From the NCBI GenBank assembly GCA_963210315.1, contig OY723246.1, positions 1,798,001 to 1,862,000 on the forward strand: 64,000 bases of DNA, read 5' to 3'. The stretch's first letter is position 1, and the number at the start of each line of letters is the position of its first letter. A program made the position numbers and the translations under genes. The notes under the pieces were generated by a model that saw only the letters and a list, made by a program, of their open reading frames with translations, made no database searches and was not told the origin of the DNA. Positions 53,375 through 64,000 of this stretch are shown here, piece after piece. Origin of the DNA: Rhynchopus euleeides. Taxonomy: Eukaryota; Euglenozoa; Diplonemea; Diplonemida; Diplonemidae.

Positions 53375-55528
53375 ATGTCTGCAGAAGGAATGGATGTGTT
53401 TCTGAAGAACAGTCTAAGCGGGGAGCAGCATGTGGCGCGCATCGGGGAGGGCGACACCCCGGTTCATCTGCAGGCAAAGGCACTCGACGTGGTGTTCGGG
53501 TCGCCTGATGACACGCTTCCCGAGGACGTGGAGCTGTCGGTGGACGGCGAGGTTCTCGACGACAGCACACCCCTGTGCGGTGCCGCAGGTGTCTCGCAGG
53601 GGTGCTCCATCGATGTGGCGCTGTCCGGTGCTCGCTTCGTTGAGGCGCTAGAGAACGAGTTATTTCACAGTCCGTGGAAACATCATGTTGACCTCAGCAC
53701 CATCCCTGCCTGGGCACAGCGTATGCGTGATGTGGCGTTTGCGATGGTACAGTGTACCGGCAATGTGTTGCAGGACCTGGATGAGTCATTCCGCAATGAC
53801 AAATACATTGTCACCGCAGCGGTGCAGAGAACCTCTATCGCACTTCAATACGCCTCCGAAGACCTGCAGGAGGATGAGGACTTGATGCTGATGCGTGCCG
53901 TCTCTTCGGGAAATGCGGAGAATGTACCTCATTCGCTTCTCAGCAACAAACCCTTCGTCCTCTCTCTTGTACAGCGCGACGGTATCGCACTTGAGCATGT
54001 CGATACGGCGCTGCAGAGCGACAGGGAGGTGGTCATCGCAGCAGTTCAAAGCGACAGCTCTGCACTGGAGTACGCCTGTGAGTCCTTCTGCAACGACAGG
54101 CAGGTGGTCATGGCGGCAGGCAATTGCTTGAGGTACGCAAGTGAGGCGATGTGCAACGACAAGGAGATTGTTCTCCGTGCCCTCCGGACACGTTGGGGGA
54201 CCTCTATTTTCGAGCTGTGTGACGACGCGGAGGTGATGCTGAATGCCGTGCGTCTGTCGGGTTGGTACTTCCGAGCTGCATCTTCCACAATGCTCCGGGA
54301 CAGAGAATTCCAACGCGAGGCCGTGCTGTGGAACGGTGCCGCATTGGAGTATGTCCCCGAGCCGGTGCAGCCGTGCTCAGATGCGTCGCTTCGTCAAGAC
54401 CGAGACCTTGTGCTTGCCGCAGTTGAGACCTGCTCCTCTGCGCTCGAACACGCCCACCCTTCCCTCCAGGACGACAGGGAGGTGGTGCTCGCTGTGATGT
54501 ACAGCAGAGCACCGTTGTGTCGCTCCCTTGCAATGAAAGGTGTGCCCTCACACCTGGATCAGGACGAGGAGGTGGTGCTAGCAGGTGTGCGGCGTCACCC
54601 ATTTATGCTCAGAGATGTACGCCACTCGCTTCTCACCAACAGAGACTTCGTGCTGCAGTGCGTCAAGCTGCAAGGGTGTGCATTGGAGCACGCCGACCCC
54701 TCTGTTTCGAGCGACAGGGAGGTGCAGCTTGCTGCAGTGGCGCAGGACCCGATGGCCTTACAGTGCTGTGATGATTCGATCTGCAGCAACAGAGATGTGG
54801 TCCTCGAAGCCGTGCGGAAGAAGGGTGCTGCTTTGCGCTTCGCTTCAGGCGCCCTGCGCAAGGATCGTGAGGTCATACTTGCTGCTGTGAAGTCGTCACA
54901 GACGGCACTGCGATATGCTGCCGCCTCATTCCGCAGGGACGAGGAGGTGGTGCTCGCAGCCACACACACCCACGGAGAGGCTCTCTCCTTCGTGGACCCT
55001 TCATTCGCCAGCAACCGAGACTTCATGCTTGCTGCCGTACGCAAGTGCGGGCGCGCTCTTCAGTATGCCAGTGCTTCACTGTGCCGTGACAAGGAACTTC
55101 AACTGGCGGCAGTCTTGCAGGACGGGAGGGCGCTGCAGTACGCAGACCCTTCACTGCGAAGCGACAGGTCGGTTGTGCTTCAAGCGGCTCGTGCACACGG
55201 CGATGCACTGCAGTTCGCCGATCCTGTGTTCTGTGGTGACGAGGAGGTGGTTCTCGCAGCTGTGATGAGCTGCGGCAGTGCGCTGCGCTTCGCTGACCAC
55301 ACACTGTGGAACAAGCGTGAGGTGGTGCTGTCGGCTGTACGCCAGGAGGGATGTGCCCTGAAGTACGTCCCCACAGCGCTGTGCTGCGACAAGGAGGTGG
55401 TACTGTCGGCTGTGTGTGCCGACCCGGACGCCTTCATCTACGCGTCTCCCCCACTGCGCCGCGACAGCGACGTCGTTGCCGCCGCCTTCCCTGAGCCGCA
55501 CCAGATCCAGAGACGCCGCTGCCTCTGA
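53375..55528 (+). CDS. DUF4116-repeat protein with ubiquitin-like N-terminus
   Basis: 717 residues. The body (~125-700) is about 15-17 tandem units of ~35-40 residues following the pattern AL.+A...L..DREVVLAAV...G, e.g. ALRYAAASFRRDEEVVLAAT and ALQFADPVFCGDEEVVLAAV. This is the DUF4116 repeat, common in protists and giant viruses and without a known biochemical role. It is probably an alpha-helical solenoid for protein binding. Residues 1-95 (VFLKNSLSGEQHVARI...DVELSVDGEVLDDSTPL.. GCSIDVALS) have the strand order and the D..L.+.T.L...G+..GC.++V signature of a ubiquitin-like domain; this is inference. The last ~42 codons lie in a 560-bp segment duplicated immediately downstream. No signal peptide. 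Confidence 0.9.
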   Translation: MSAEGMDVFLKNSLSGEQHVARIGEGDTPVHLQAKALDVVFGSPDDTLPEDVELSVDGEVLDDSTPLCGAAGVSQGCSIDVALSGARFVEALENELFHSPWKHHVDLSTIPAWAQRMRDVAFAMVQCTGNVLQDLDESFRNDKYIVTAAVQRTSIALQYASEDLQEDEDLMLMRAVSSGNAENVPHSLLSNKPFVLSLVQRDGIALEHVDTALQSDREVVIAAVQSDSSALEYACESFCNDRQVVMAAGNCLRYASEAMCNDKEIVLRALRTRWGTSIFELCDDAEVMLNAVRLSGWYFRAASSTMLRDREFQREAVLWNGAALEYVPEPVQPCSDASLRQDRDLVLAAVETCSSALEHAHPSLQDDREVVLAVMYSRAPLCRSLAMKGVPSHLDQDEEVVLAGVRRHPFMLRDVRHSLLTNRDFVLQCVKLQGCALEHADPSVSSDREVQLAAVAQDPMALQCCDDSICSNRDVVLEAVRKKGAALRFASGALRKDREVILAAVKSSQTALRYAAASFRRDEEVVLAATHTHGEALSFVDPSFASNRDFMLAAVRKCGRALQYASASLCRDKELQLAAVLQDGRALQYADPSLRSDRSVVLQAARAHGDALQFADPVFCGDEEVVLAAVMSCGSALRFADHTLWNKREVVLSAVRQEGCALKYVPTALCCDKEVVLSAVCADPDAFIYASPPLRRDSDVVAAAFPEPHQIQRRRCL

Positions 55529-56522
55529 CCCTCTACTCGAACCTCTGCCGCCTCACTGGTGCCAGGCGTGCCACCCTCGCTGTACAGACCGGCCGGGGGA
55601 CGAAGGTGGTGAGAGGCAACAGCCAGGACTCGGCAGTGGGCGGGACCAACAAAAGGGAGAGTCGTCACTGTGCATCAGCACGGTCCCGCCCTCTGTGCCA
55701 GACTAACCCGCCAATAAAGGAAAAGAGGAAGAGGCGACGTAAGGCAATGCCTCCGTGCGGCAAGGAGAACGCGAAACAGCGACCCCCCCCCCCCCCCTCA
55801 CTGGGGGACACCTCTTCCCCCTCCCATGCAGAGGCTTCGCTGACATATTTGCCATCCGCGCTCTCACCGCATCCAAGTGACCAGGGCCAGCACCACCTCT
55901 GTATCATCCACATCACCACACCACATCACCCACACCGCAGGAGGGTGGGTGCGCCTTGTGCACTGTCGGCTGTGTGTGCCGACCCGGACGCCTTCATCTA
56001 CGCGTCTCCCCCACTGCGCCGCGACAGCGACGTCGTTGCCGCCGCCTTCCCTGAGCCGCACCAGATCCAGAGACGCCGCTGCCTCTGACCCTCTACTCGA
56101 ACCTCTGCCGCCTCACTGGTGCCAGGCGTGCCACCCTCGCTGTACAGACCGGCCGGGGGACGAAGGTGGTGAGAGGCAACAGCCAGGACTCGGCAGTGGG
56201 CGGGACCAACAAAAGGGAGAGTCGTCACTGTGCATCAGCACGGTCCCGCCCTCTGTGCCAGACTAACCCGCCAATAAAGGAAAAGAGGAAGAGGCGACGT
56301 AAGGCAATGCCTCCGTGCGGCAAGGAGAACGCGAAACAGCGACCCCCCCCCCCCCCCCTCACTGGGGGACACCTCTTCCCCCTCCCATGCAGAGGCTTCG
56401 CTGACATATTTGCCATCCGCGCTCTCACCGCATCCAAGTGACCAGGGCCAGCACCACCTCTGTATCATCCACATCACCACACCACATCACCCACACCGCA
56501 GGAGGGTGGGTGCGCCTTGTGC
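55402..56522 (+). repeat. 560-bp tandem duplication covering 3' end of DUF4116 gene
   Basis: 55402-55961 and 55962-56522 are essentially identical; the only difference seen is one extra C in a poly-C run (55785-55797 against 56343-56358). Each copy holds the last ~42 codons of the gene, its stop, 3' flank and an AATAAAGG-like sequence (55713, 56274). The second copy's coding piece has no start and is not expected to be expressed on its own. The near-perfect identity means the event is very recent or the copies are being homogenised; a collapsed or artefactual assembly is also possible. Confidence 0.93.
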
Positions 56523-57273
56523 AAGAGCCCCACCCACCACCCCCACCCCCACCCCCACCCCCCCCTGTTCTCTCAACGCTTGGCCTTGCACGGAGTAGGC
56601 CTTGCAGAGTTGGGGGGGCGGGAGTGTGTGACGGGGGTGTGTTTGCGGCGTGGGAGGGGCGCGGGGGGGAGGGAGGAAGGTGTACGGTGTGCCCACGCCT
56701 GCCAATAAGCGGCTGTAGCGGCAACACACACACACACACACACACGCACACCCCGTTCTCCTCGCCAGGCTCTCCCCATCCACACCCCCCCTCCCCCCTG
56801 CGCTGAGGTGTGAGCGGGGAGCAACAAGAAACAAAAGAAAACAGCAAACAGAAAAAGCCCCCCCCCCCCCCCAACACACCCAAATCACAGCACACAACTT
56901 AGTACAAAACTACCCCCCCCCCCCCCCCCACCCCACCCCTACCAACCCCCTCCCTCCTCTCCCCCCCCCCCCTGCGGGGTGGGTCTATAGGGAGTTTGGT
57001 ATTTCCTTCCCTCCGTCCCTCCCTCCCCCCCCCTCTCCCCTCCCCCCCCCCCTTCTACCTATTTTTTTTTGCTGTGTGTTGTGTCACACACACAGCTCCC
57101 TCTCCCCTCCCCACCAACCCCCCCTCTCTTTCTTTCGTTAGTCGTCTTTCTTCTGCTGCTTCTTCTCCCCCCCTCCCTCCCCCTCGCCCCCCCCCCCTCA
57201 GTAACCTCCCCTTCTCCGCCCCGCTCCGGGGTGGGAGGGTGGGGGGAGTGTGACCCGACAACCCTTCATCACT
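56523..57273. other. Pyrimidine-rich leader region
   Basis: Long C-runs (56540-56570, 56857-56871, 56912-56928, 56961-56971, 57026-57051, 57188-57197) with CA repeats at 56726-56744. An extreme polypyrimidine stretch runs from 56912 to 57199, ending in CTCAG (57200-57201), the likely trans-splice acceptor 72 bases before the next ATG. Open frames in both directions here are low-complexity. Confidence 0.7.
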
Positions 57274-60200
57274 ATGCCACCATACCCCCCGCTCGCGATG
57301 TCTCTTCCCTTCTACCCGATGCCAAGGATGATGCGCCCTCCGTGTGGAGGCGTGCCGCCTCAGGCTGTCTCTGCGCAGTTCGATCGCGACGTCGCGCAGC
57401 TCCACCTTGACCTCTGCCCCGCAACCTGCCACACCGACGCGCAGCAAAAGCTGGAGGGTGTTCTGAAGGTTGTCCTCGCCGGGGAAAGCCTCTCTCAGAG
57501 CCTGCGGGTTTGCGGCTCCTTCGCGCAGGGGACTGCTCTCTCAGGGAGTGATCTGGACCTGTCTGTGATCTTCCGGAGCCCCGACTCCGAGGAGGTTGTG
57601 GAAATCTCCCGCGACGAGCAGATCCGCATACTCACGCTGATCAAGTCAGGCATGCGTGTCACGGGGCGTGCCAAGGGGTTCTATGTTGAAGACGCGGTGC
57701 TTACCGCATCCGTCCCCATCCTCCGCCTCGGATATGGGACGGATAAACTCCCAATCGATGTCTCCGTCGGCAACAGCTCCAGCGGGCACCGCGACAGCAT
57801 CGTGCGGAGCCTTCTCGAGTGCAACCCCCGCGTCAAAGCACCCCTCGCCATCGTGAAGCACTGGGCGAAGACGCGCCACATCACAAGGGCCTATGAAGGG
57901 TTCCCCAACAGCGTCACCTGGACCCTCCTCTACATCACGCACTGCCAGCTGTCGGGGACGCTTCCGCCGTTCGCCTCCCTGGGGGAGTACGTTCCTCCGG
58001 CGGGCCCGATGCATCCGACGGAGCTGGATATTCTGATCTCGTTCTTCGGGTTTGTGAGCCAGTATGGGACAGACGGGACCTTTGCGGAGGTGAAGTGCAC
58101 CGTGCTGCAGGGGTGTCTCGTCGGGAGGAATGGCGCTGATGACGAGTCTGCGCTCTGGGTGGAAGATCCGGCGGAGCTGTCGAACAACGTGGCGCGGGCG
58201 ACGCAGCCCAGCCAGTGGCAGGCCACGGTGTCCCAGGCGCAGCGTGCCTTTGCCATCACCAACGCCATGCGTGTGAAGCTTGTTACAGAGCATGGGGCGT
58301 CCTCCGAAGATCTGGTCGCAGAGCTGCTGCGCCCCACCGACTGCGCCTCAGACACCAGCATCGCGATTCCCCTCGAGGCTCCGCCGCCGCCTCCCGTGCC
58401 CTACCCGATGATGCCGATGCATCACCCGGGCCTGCTGCCATACCCGCTTCCCTATGCAATGCGTCCGCACATCCCCGCCATGATCCCACACGTGCCTGCG
58501 ATGTGTGGCCTGCCTCCTCCGGTGGTGCACAGCGCAGCTGTGCCAGAGCATGAGAGTGGTGCGGCAGAGGCGAAGGAGAGTGCGGAGGCGCAGAAGGAGA
58601 GTGTGGGTGGGGATGCCGAGGCACAGCCGGGCAGCTCCGAGTCGAAGAAGAAGAAGAAGAAGAAGAGCAAGAAGAAGAAGGGCGCTGCGGAGGACGGGGC
58701 GGAGGAGGCGGAGGCGCAGGCGGACGGGGCTGTGCCGAGCGGGCTGCCGCAGCGCCCGCCGCAGCCGCCCCAGCCACCGCAGCCGCCGCAGCCGGAGCTG
58801 GGGATCTTCGGGAGGGCGGAGCCACCGCAGCGTCCCCCGCAGGCCGTCGTGTCGGCACCTCCCCAGCTGCCGCTGCCGCAGCCGAAGGCTGCGGAGGAGG
58901 CGAAGCCGGCGGAGGTGGGGGGTGACGTGAAGGGGAGCCATTCCCGCGACTCGATGTTCGGGCAGGTCAACAACGCGGCTGCCGACTACAGCTACCCTGC
59001 GCAGAAGGAGGCGGTGGCGGCGCCAGCGGCGCCAGCGGCGCCGGCGGTGCGGGCGTTGCCGCCCGGAGAGGCGCGTGTGGGGATCCCCGTGCCGTGCGCC
59101 GTGATCACGCCTGTGGACCAGCCGAGGGTGGAGGCGCAGCTGCTGCCACCCCCTGCCGCTGCAGTCCCGCCGCAGCCTGCCGTGCGCCCGGTGCCTGCGG
59201 CGGTGGCGCAGCCGCAGCCGCAGCGCACCTCCCACGCCGCCGCGCCCGCCCCGCAGCCTGCCGGGTCTCTGTTCGACAGGATGCAGGCGGGCCTGCAGCA
59301 GCCTGCTGCGGCAGCCCCAGCGCCTGGTGCTCCTCCTGTGCTGCCAGGGGGTCTGCAGGTGCAGCCGGTTCCGGCGATGCCGACAGCCCCGTCGAAGCGT
59401 GTCCCATCCGAGCCGCAGATCGGCGCCTGTGTGGAGTTCCGCAGCTCCGGCACAGCGCAGCGCCGCAAGGCGAAGCTGCAGGACGGGATGCGCGGCGTGA
59501 TTGTCGCGATGAAGCGCGCCTACGCGCCCCCCGGCGCCGCGCCCGCATCCCACGGGAAGGCGGATGTGGATTTCGGCGCCGATCTGGGCGTGGTGGCCGT
59601 CGCCCTGCAGGACCTGGCGATGCTGTCCCTACAGGACTACCTCCCCCTCGGCACCGCGGTGCAGGTGAAGGGTCTTGCCGACGGGCGGGAACACCTCAAC
59701 GGGATGGTGGGGGAGGCCATCGCGTACTCTGTGTCGCGGTGCGCCGTGACGGTGCGGCTTGCCGCCCCGTTTGGGAAGACGCAGCTCGAGCCCCTCAACC
59801 TGGTGCACCGCGCCTCCCTACGGAGCGGCATGGCGACGCCCGACTCCGACTCGGCGCCTTCGACAGCGTCGAGCGTGGGGCACTCCTCGTCGCCCTCGCC
59901 TTCTCCTCCGCCGTCGCGCCCGCGCCGCTGCTCGATTGACTCGGGCAACATGTCGATGAACTCTCTGCCGGAAACCTTCAGCACCAGCAGCAGCACAGGG
60001 GCGAGTCCGACCGCAGCGGTGCCATGGTCCCCTGGCCTGATCGGGGGGCACACCGCCACAGCCACCACAGCCGCCCCCGCGCCGTCCGCACAGCACGGCG
60101 CCGCGCCTCTCCCTCTTCCGGAATGGACGTGCCCTTCGGCGTCGTCTGTGCGCTGCAGCAAGACCGGAAACATCTACTCCTGCTCGGCAGCGCCTCCCGG

Positions 60201-60634
60201 ATTCGCGGCGTGGCTGGGCGACAGCATCTACGCACGCATCCTGCCCTATACAGGGCACCAGCTGGCGCCGCGTGTCTGTGGCATGCTGCTGGAGGTATGG
60301 CTTGTTGGTGTGGTGTTTGACAGTGTATTAAAGCCATGGGAGGGCAGCCGGTGGTGCGGACACACACATTCAAACACACAATATACACACAGGTTGCAAC
60401 TCACACCCCGCAGCCCGTCGTCGGGCTTCTGTACGATGCTGACACCATGTGCCAGCAGGTCACGCTTGCGGTGGCGCTTCTGCGGAACCACAGCTGCAGG
60501 GTATGAATCGGCACGGGGGCCACTTTTGATTTGCACCGCCGTTTGTATCTACTTCCTTTTGGAAAAGCTGCAATCTCCCACACCCACACCCACACCCACA
60601 CGCCCTCCCACAACAGTCCTCCCCCACTTCCTAA
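57274..60634 (+). CDS. Cid1/GLD-2-type nucleotidyltransferase (TUTase or poly(A) polymerase)
   Basis: Proposed exons 57274-60294, 60414-60500, 60617-60634; 1,041 residues. Such enzymes add U or A to RNA 3' ends. The catalytic palm is clear: CGSFAQGTALSGSDLDLSV (~79-97, with D92 and D94 as metal ligands by count) and the third Asp in PIDVSVG (~160). The PAP-associated domain follows, with VKHWAKTRHI, GFPNSVTWTLLYI and a central loop (ELDILISFFGFVSQY). I cannot decide U from A specificity. From ~350 onward is a long Pro/Ala/Gln-rich low-complexity arm with a poly-Lys tract (~453-470), then a small folded region (~695-840, e.g. ACVEFRSSGTAQRR.., DLAMLSLQDYLPLGTAV). The C-terminal introns are inferred: GTATGG donor/CCGCAG acceptor and GTATGA/AACAG, both phase 0. 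The final exon would be only five codons. Unspliced, the frame stops at 60654. Confidence 0.85.
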
Positions 60635-61002
60635 GCACCCTGTTCTTTTATTGAGCCGAGAGAGGCGAGGGCCGGGGTTCTGATTTTGTGGCCTTCTTCG
60701 TGATTTTTTTCCCCTTTCTCTCTGATAAATAGCACGGGGCGAGCCCCCCACCCCCACCCCCCTCTCTCGCCATCAACTCTCTCCTCTCCCCTCCCCCCCC
60801 GCTACCACCATCACCACTGCCCCCTCCCCCTCCCACACCCCAGCGTGATTTTTTTTGTCGTATTGTGTGCGGTAGTGTCCCCTCGTCCTCCGCTCCCACC
60901 GCCACCCCTCCCCCGACTTCTTACTCGATCTCCCACGTTTGGTTTCTCCGGGGAATTGCTTGTGTGTCGTTCTTGTTCCAGGTTGGCGTTTCTTCAAAGA
61001 TG

Positions 61003-61195
61003 CAACAGCAAAAGCGCCCTATCACTTCACAGCTACAACCGCTCTGATGAATTTCCTTTGTTTGTTGCGTTGACGCTTCTACACACAAAACCCTGAACTG
61101 ATCACACCCTGAGCCTGATGAAGGGTGGGGTTAGTGTATAGAGCACGTTTGGTTGCAGCTGTGGTGGGGCGCTTTCCGCTCACACGAGTGTGCTT
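61003..61195. mobile_element. Inverted copy of the GCGCCCYRYCAC MITE
   Basis: Near-perfect reverse complement of 33320-33515, including AAAGCGCCCTATCACTTCAC, GCGTTGACGCTTCTACACAC, CACACCCTGAGCCTGATGAA and CGCTTTCCGCTCACACGAGT. High identity at two distant sites in opposite orientation indicates recent mobility. Confidence 0.88.
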
Positions 61196-61333
61196 TAAAA
61201 AAAAAGTGGCAAAACATATCCAGAGGGCTTTCAGTCATCGTCCCGGTGGTTCGGTCGTCACCCTTCCCACCCTTTGGCCCTCCCAATGGAAGCGTCAAAG
61301 CGCATCACATAAAGGAAGAAGAAATTGCGGTGT

Positions 61334-61736
61334 ATTTTTTTGGTAAAACACACCCCGTGTGGTAGAGAAAATACGGCAAGAGTCTCGGTGGGTCGGAAGA
61401 GCAGATGGTTCCCGCAACAGCTCCCGGGGAGCGGCGGGTATTTCGCATAGGATGCCGGATGTGTGAACACGTTTGTGCGTTTTGCCCTGTGTTGTGTGAA
61501 CATATGTGTATGTGTGTGTGTATGCTCCACCCAACCCGACACATTTTCTGTACTTCAGACAGGTAAGGTCACTCGACACGCGGGGGGGGGGGGTTTTGTG
61601 TGTGTTTTTTCTGCCAGCCGACATCACTAGCGCCAGCGAGAAAAAAAAACGCGTGACGAGTGACGGGTTGAGGTGGAAGCGATCAATGCAAAAATCATCT
61701 GAAAGGAAGACTCGAGAGACTGCTGCTGTATTTTTT
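61334..61736 (+). repeat. 370-bp dispersed repeat, copy 2 (403 bp here)
   Basis: Same orientation as 30831-31200. It lies 140 bp from the inverted MITE copy, as copy 1 lies within the same mobile block as the other MITE. Contains an extra ~23 bases near 61650-61675 and a one-base difference in the poly-G run. Confidence 0.92.
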
Positions 61737-62996
61737 ACCACAACAGGGAACCTGTCAGTGTCAAAAAGATAGTAGGCAGCGCTTGGGCAACAAATTCAAC
61801 CTCCTCATCAGGCTGCGGAGTTGCTTTTGTTTTGCCCGGATTTGGCGCACAAACAGCCTTATCTTTTTGCTTCTTCTCCTGCGTTCGGCGCGTTCCTCCC
61901 ACCCCACCCCCCCTCCTCCCCCCTGCAGCCTGCATAGCGAATAAGAGGGGGGCGGGCGGGGGCAACTTTCTGTGATGTGCATTTTTTATTCGACTTCACT
62001 ACCACCCCCCGCCCCGCCCCCCCACCCCCTTCCGCCCTTTAATCGCAACTAACAGGCTTATGATCAGTGAAACCTTCAACGAGATCACCTGCCGCACACA
62101 ACCAATGTGGGATTGGGGCTTGTCTCCCCACCCTCTCGACCCAAATCAAACGTGCTTAATGTAAACCCGGTTTGCGCCGGGGTGTTGCAGCAGAAACTAC
62201 CATACGACTCTTTCGAACGCAGAGTATCCTCCCTTCCTCCCCCCCCCCCCCCCCCCCCACTCCGGCTCCACACACAGCCGGGTTCCGGTGAAAAAAAATA
62301 GGTTTCTTCCTGAGCTGTTTTGGTTACTCCCGGACTGTCAGAAAAAAAAATGAATCTGGGGGCAGCGCGTGGGGGAGGGTGGGGGGCGAGTGTGTGGGCA
62401 GGGCCAGAATATTGGCACTTGCCAGGCTGTGGGTAGTGCAAAACACCGATCTGTGTAGAAGCGTCAACGCAACAAACAAAAGGAAATTCATCAGAGCGGT
62501 TGTAGCTGTGAAGTGATAGGGCGCTTTTATTTAAAAAGCACGGCTCGTGTGAGCGAAGTGAAGACAATATCTACGGCAGCCGCAACCAAAAACGTGCTCT
62601 ACACACAGCCCCACCCATGCAAGGAAAAGAAAGATTTGGGGGGGGGGGGAGGAAGGGAGGATACTCTAGGGGGGTTGTGTGCAGTGAGGTCAATGGAATC
62701 TCCAGGAAAAAATAATCTGCCCAAACCAAGGTAGTGCCAGCCAAATTTTTCCGAAAAAATGAAGAAACCCCCGGGTGCTGGAGGGGGCTGTTTGCGCCAC
62801 CCATCGGGGTGGACCATGAACTTGCCGACTAGTGTCCACAGCTCCCGGTAGACCCGGAGCCCCCCATCCGCCGCAGTTGTCCCTTGCGGTGTACCTGTTC
62901 TGTGTGAGCTGCCGTCTTGCTGAGCCTACGAGGGTGGTCTGAATTCCATTCGCTGTGAACCCAAAGGACTAGCTACGAGGCAGGCATACGGCACAG

Positions 62997-63053
62997 GGGG
63001 GTCTGGGGGGCGGAGCCCCCCAGCCGCCGGAGGCCACGGTAGCGAACATCTGG
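62997..63053 (+). repeat. Solo 55-bp GC palindrome
   Basis: GGGTCTGGGGGGCGGAGCCC...GGCCACGGTAGCGAACATCTG: the same unit found twice in each arm of the 30377-32696 element and once, inverted, at 31780-31829. Here it stands alone, so the unit is dispersed independently of the larger element. Confidence 0.88.
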
Positions 63054-64000
63054 CTCTGAGCGGGGACAATATCCGGGTTTTGGCTGGAAAACCCAGGTTT
63101 GGGCTGAAAAAAACAGGAATAAGGGGGTGGTTCCAGAGGACCCATCCTCATCCCCCACTAGAAAAATAATCCAGGTCGTGCCGGCACTACCTTCCCATTT
63201 TTTCGAAATTAATTCAGCCCAAACCATGCACTACCTGTTTGGGCAGGCCTGACGACACTGGTTGTGTGTGTAGAATTGTCAGCGCAAAACCAATAAGACT
63301 CCAAAACATGGGGAGGTAGCTGGGAAAAAAACAAAAAGCTGTCCCTCCCCACCATGTGACACACAAAAAAATACTCGTGACTCGCGTGATCATGTAGGGG
63401 TTCTTTGCCAGTTCCAGGGGTTCCATGATCACCAGCCAGTGAAGCTTCATTTTTTTTGCAGGGGGTGTTCTGCGTTCGAAGAACAACTGTCGTTGCTACT
63501 TTCTCTCTTGAGATTCACTCGGTTGCATTAGTTTTGCAGGAGAGCGCACATCATGCCCAGCGCACGACGCTACGCTCTTTTCGTTGCGATCTCCACTCTG
63601 GCACACACAACCCCCCCCCGCCCTCCCACTCACACCGCCCCCCAATTCTCCTTCATCCGGCCGCCGTTTTCCCCATCCCCAACTCAACCCACCACGCCCC
63701 CTTCCCGCCCTTGTTTTCTTCGGGAGGTAGGGACAGCGCTTTGGGGTGGGGAGGCAATGGAAAAAGACGAACTCCACAGCAAAGGCCGTGGGGTGGGCGA
63801 GTTACCCCCCCCCCCCCCTTTTTTTTTGCCTGCCCTCCTTAGCGCACAAAACAACGCAAAAAAGCCCCGGTATTTTTCTCTTGTGCGTACCCTTTGTGCG
63901 TGTACACGCGAGATCCGGAGGAGGCGTTTTGTGTACGAATCAGACACTAAGGCTTTGCTGTGCAGCTGCCGGGGTTACTCGACGATATAATCTACATTTC

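Larger units (their letters stand above)
60635..64000. other. Gene-free, repeat-dense right end
   Basis: No convincing gene. Contains an inverted copy of the 33330-33515 MITE (61003-61195), the second 370-bp repeat (61334-61736), another MITE relative (62455-62605), one copy of the 55-bp GC palindrome (62997-63053), and a repeat shared with 52805-52880 (63474-63545). Numerous poly-C/poly-G runs. A frame starting at 63553 is low-complexity and not believed. Confidence 0.65.

Noticed and set aside
56425-57253. Several frames on both strands between the DUF4116 and nucleotidyltransferase genes
   Set aside because: They translate C-runs and CA repeats into Pro/His/Gly strings; no protein-like composition.

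Overview
The window looks like nuclear DNA of a free-living flagellated protist, most likely a euglenozoan of the diplonemid type. No sequence here names the species, so this is inference. Twelve convincing genes and two weaker ones (one partial, one frameshifted) all lie on the + strand. Most start codons are preceded by a C/T-rich tract and an AG a few to about 75 bases upstream, as expected for polycistronic transcription with spliced-leader trans-splicing. Cis-introns are rare, short (87-263 bp where resolvable) and conventional (GTATG...CAG). Coding DNA is GC-rich, and intergenic DNA is full of C/G homopolymers, CA/TG runs and foldback repeats. An Erv-type sulfhydryl oxidase with a C-terminal rather than N-terminal extra cysteine pair, as described for kinetoplastid Erv, supports Euglenozoa. 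A tektin-like protein indicates a flagellum. Dinoflagellates and relatives also have unidirectional arrays and trans-splicing, and remain an alternative.

Layout. 1-6.3 kb: 3' part of an unknown gene, Erv/ALR oxidase, a 743-bp foldback element, a perfect 32-bp hairpin, and a tektin-like gene. 6.3-11.5 kb: gene-poor spacer, a secreted endonuclease/exonuclease/phosphatase-fold enzyme and a small ankyrin-repeat protein, with related ~200-bp repeats upstream of both. 12-20 kb: a 1,111-aa coiled-coil protein, a dead pogo/Tigger-type transposase on the - strand, and a complete EFL1 (60S maturation GTPase). 21.9-36.7 kb: a metallophosphoesterase, a tandem pair of unknown GNAT-like genes (the first frameshifted), and a second metallophosphoesterase whose metal ligands have been systematically lost. 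The second unit of that duplication is split by a ~7.6-kb block with hAT-like ends and an 8-bp target duplication, itself carrying nested foldback elements. 36.7-40.7 kb: repeat-dense DNA including a 1.4-kb foldback. 40.8-51.7 kb: the centrepiece, a five-exon gene for a ~3,378-residue membrane protein with a giant multi-DOMON ectodomain fused to a ferric-reductase/NADPH-oxidase core. 53.4-60.6 kb: a DUF4116-repeat protein with a ubiquitin-like N-terminus, whose 3' end is duplicated in tandem, and a Cid1/GLD-2-like nucleotidyltransferase. 60.6-64 kb: repeats only.

The genes do not form a pathway; neighbours appear linked by transcription unit, not function. The two points that most merit follow-up are the DOMON-NOX fusion, which appears to lack one of the four canonical haem histidines, and the active/inactive metallophosphoesterase pair.
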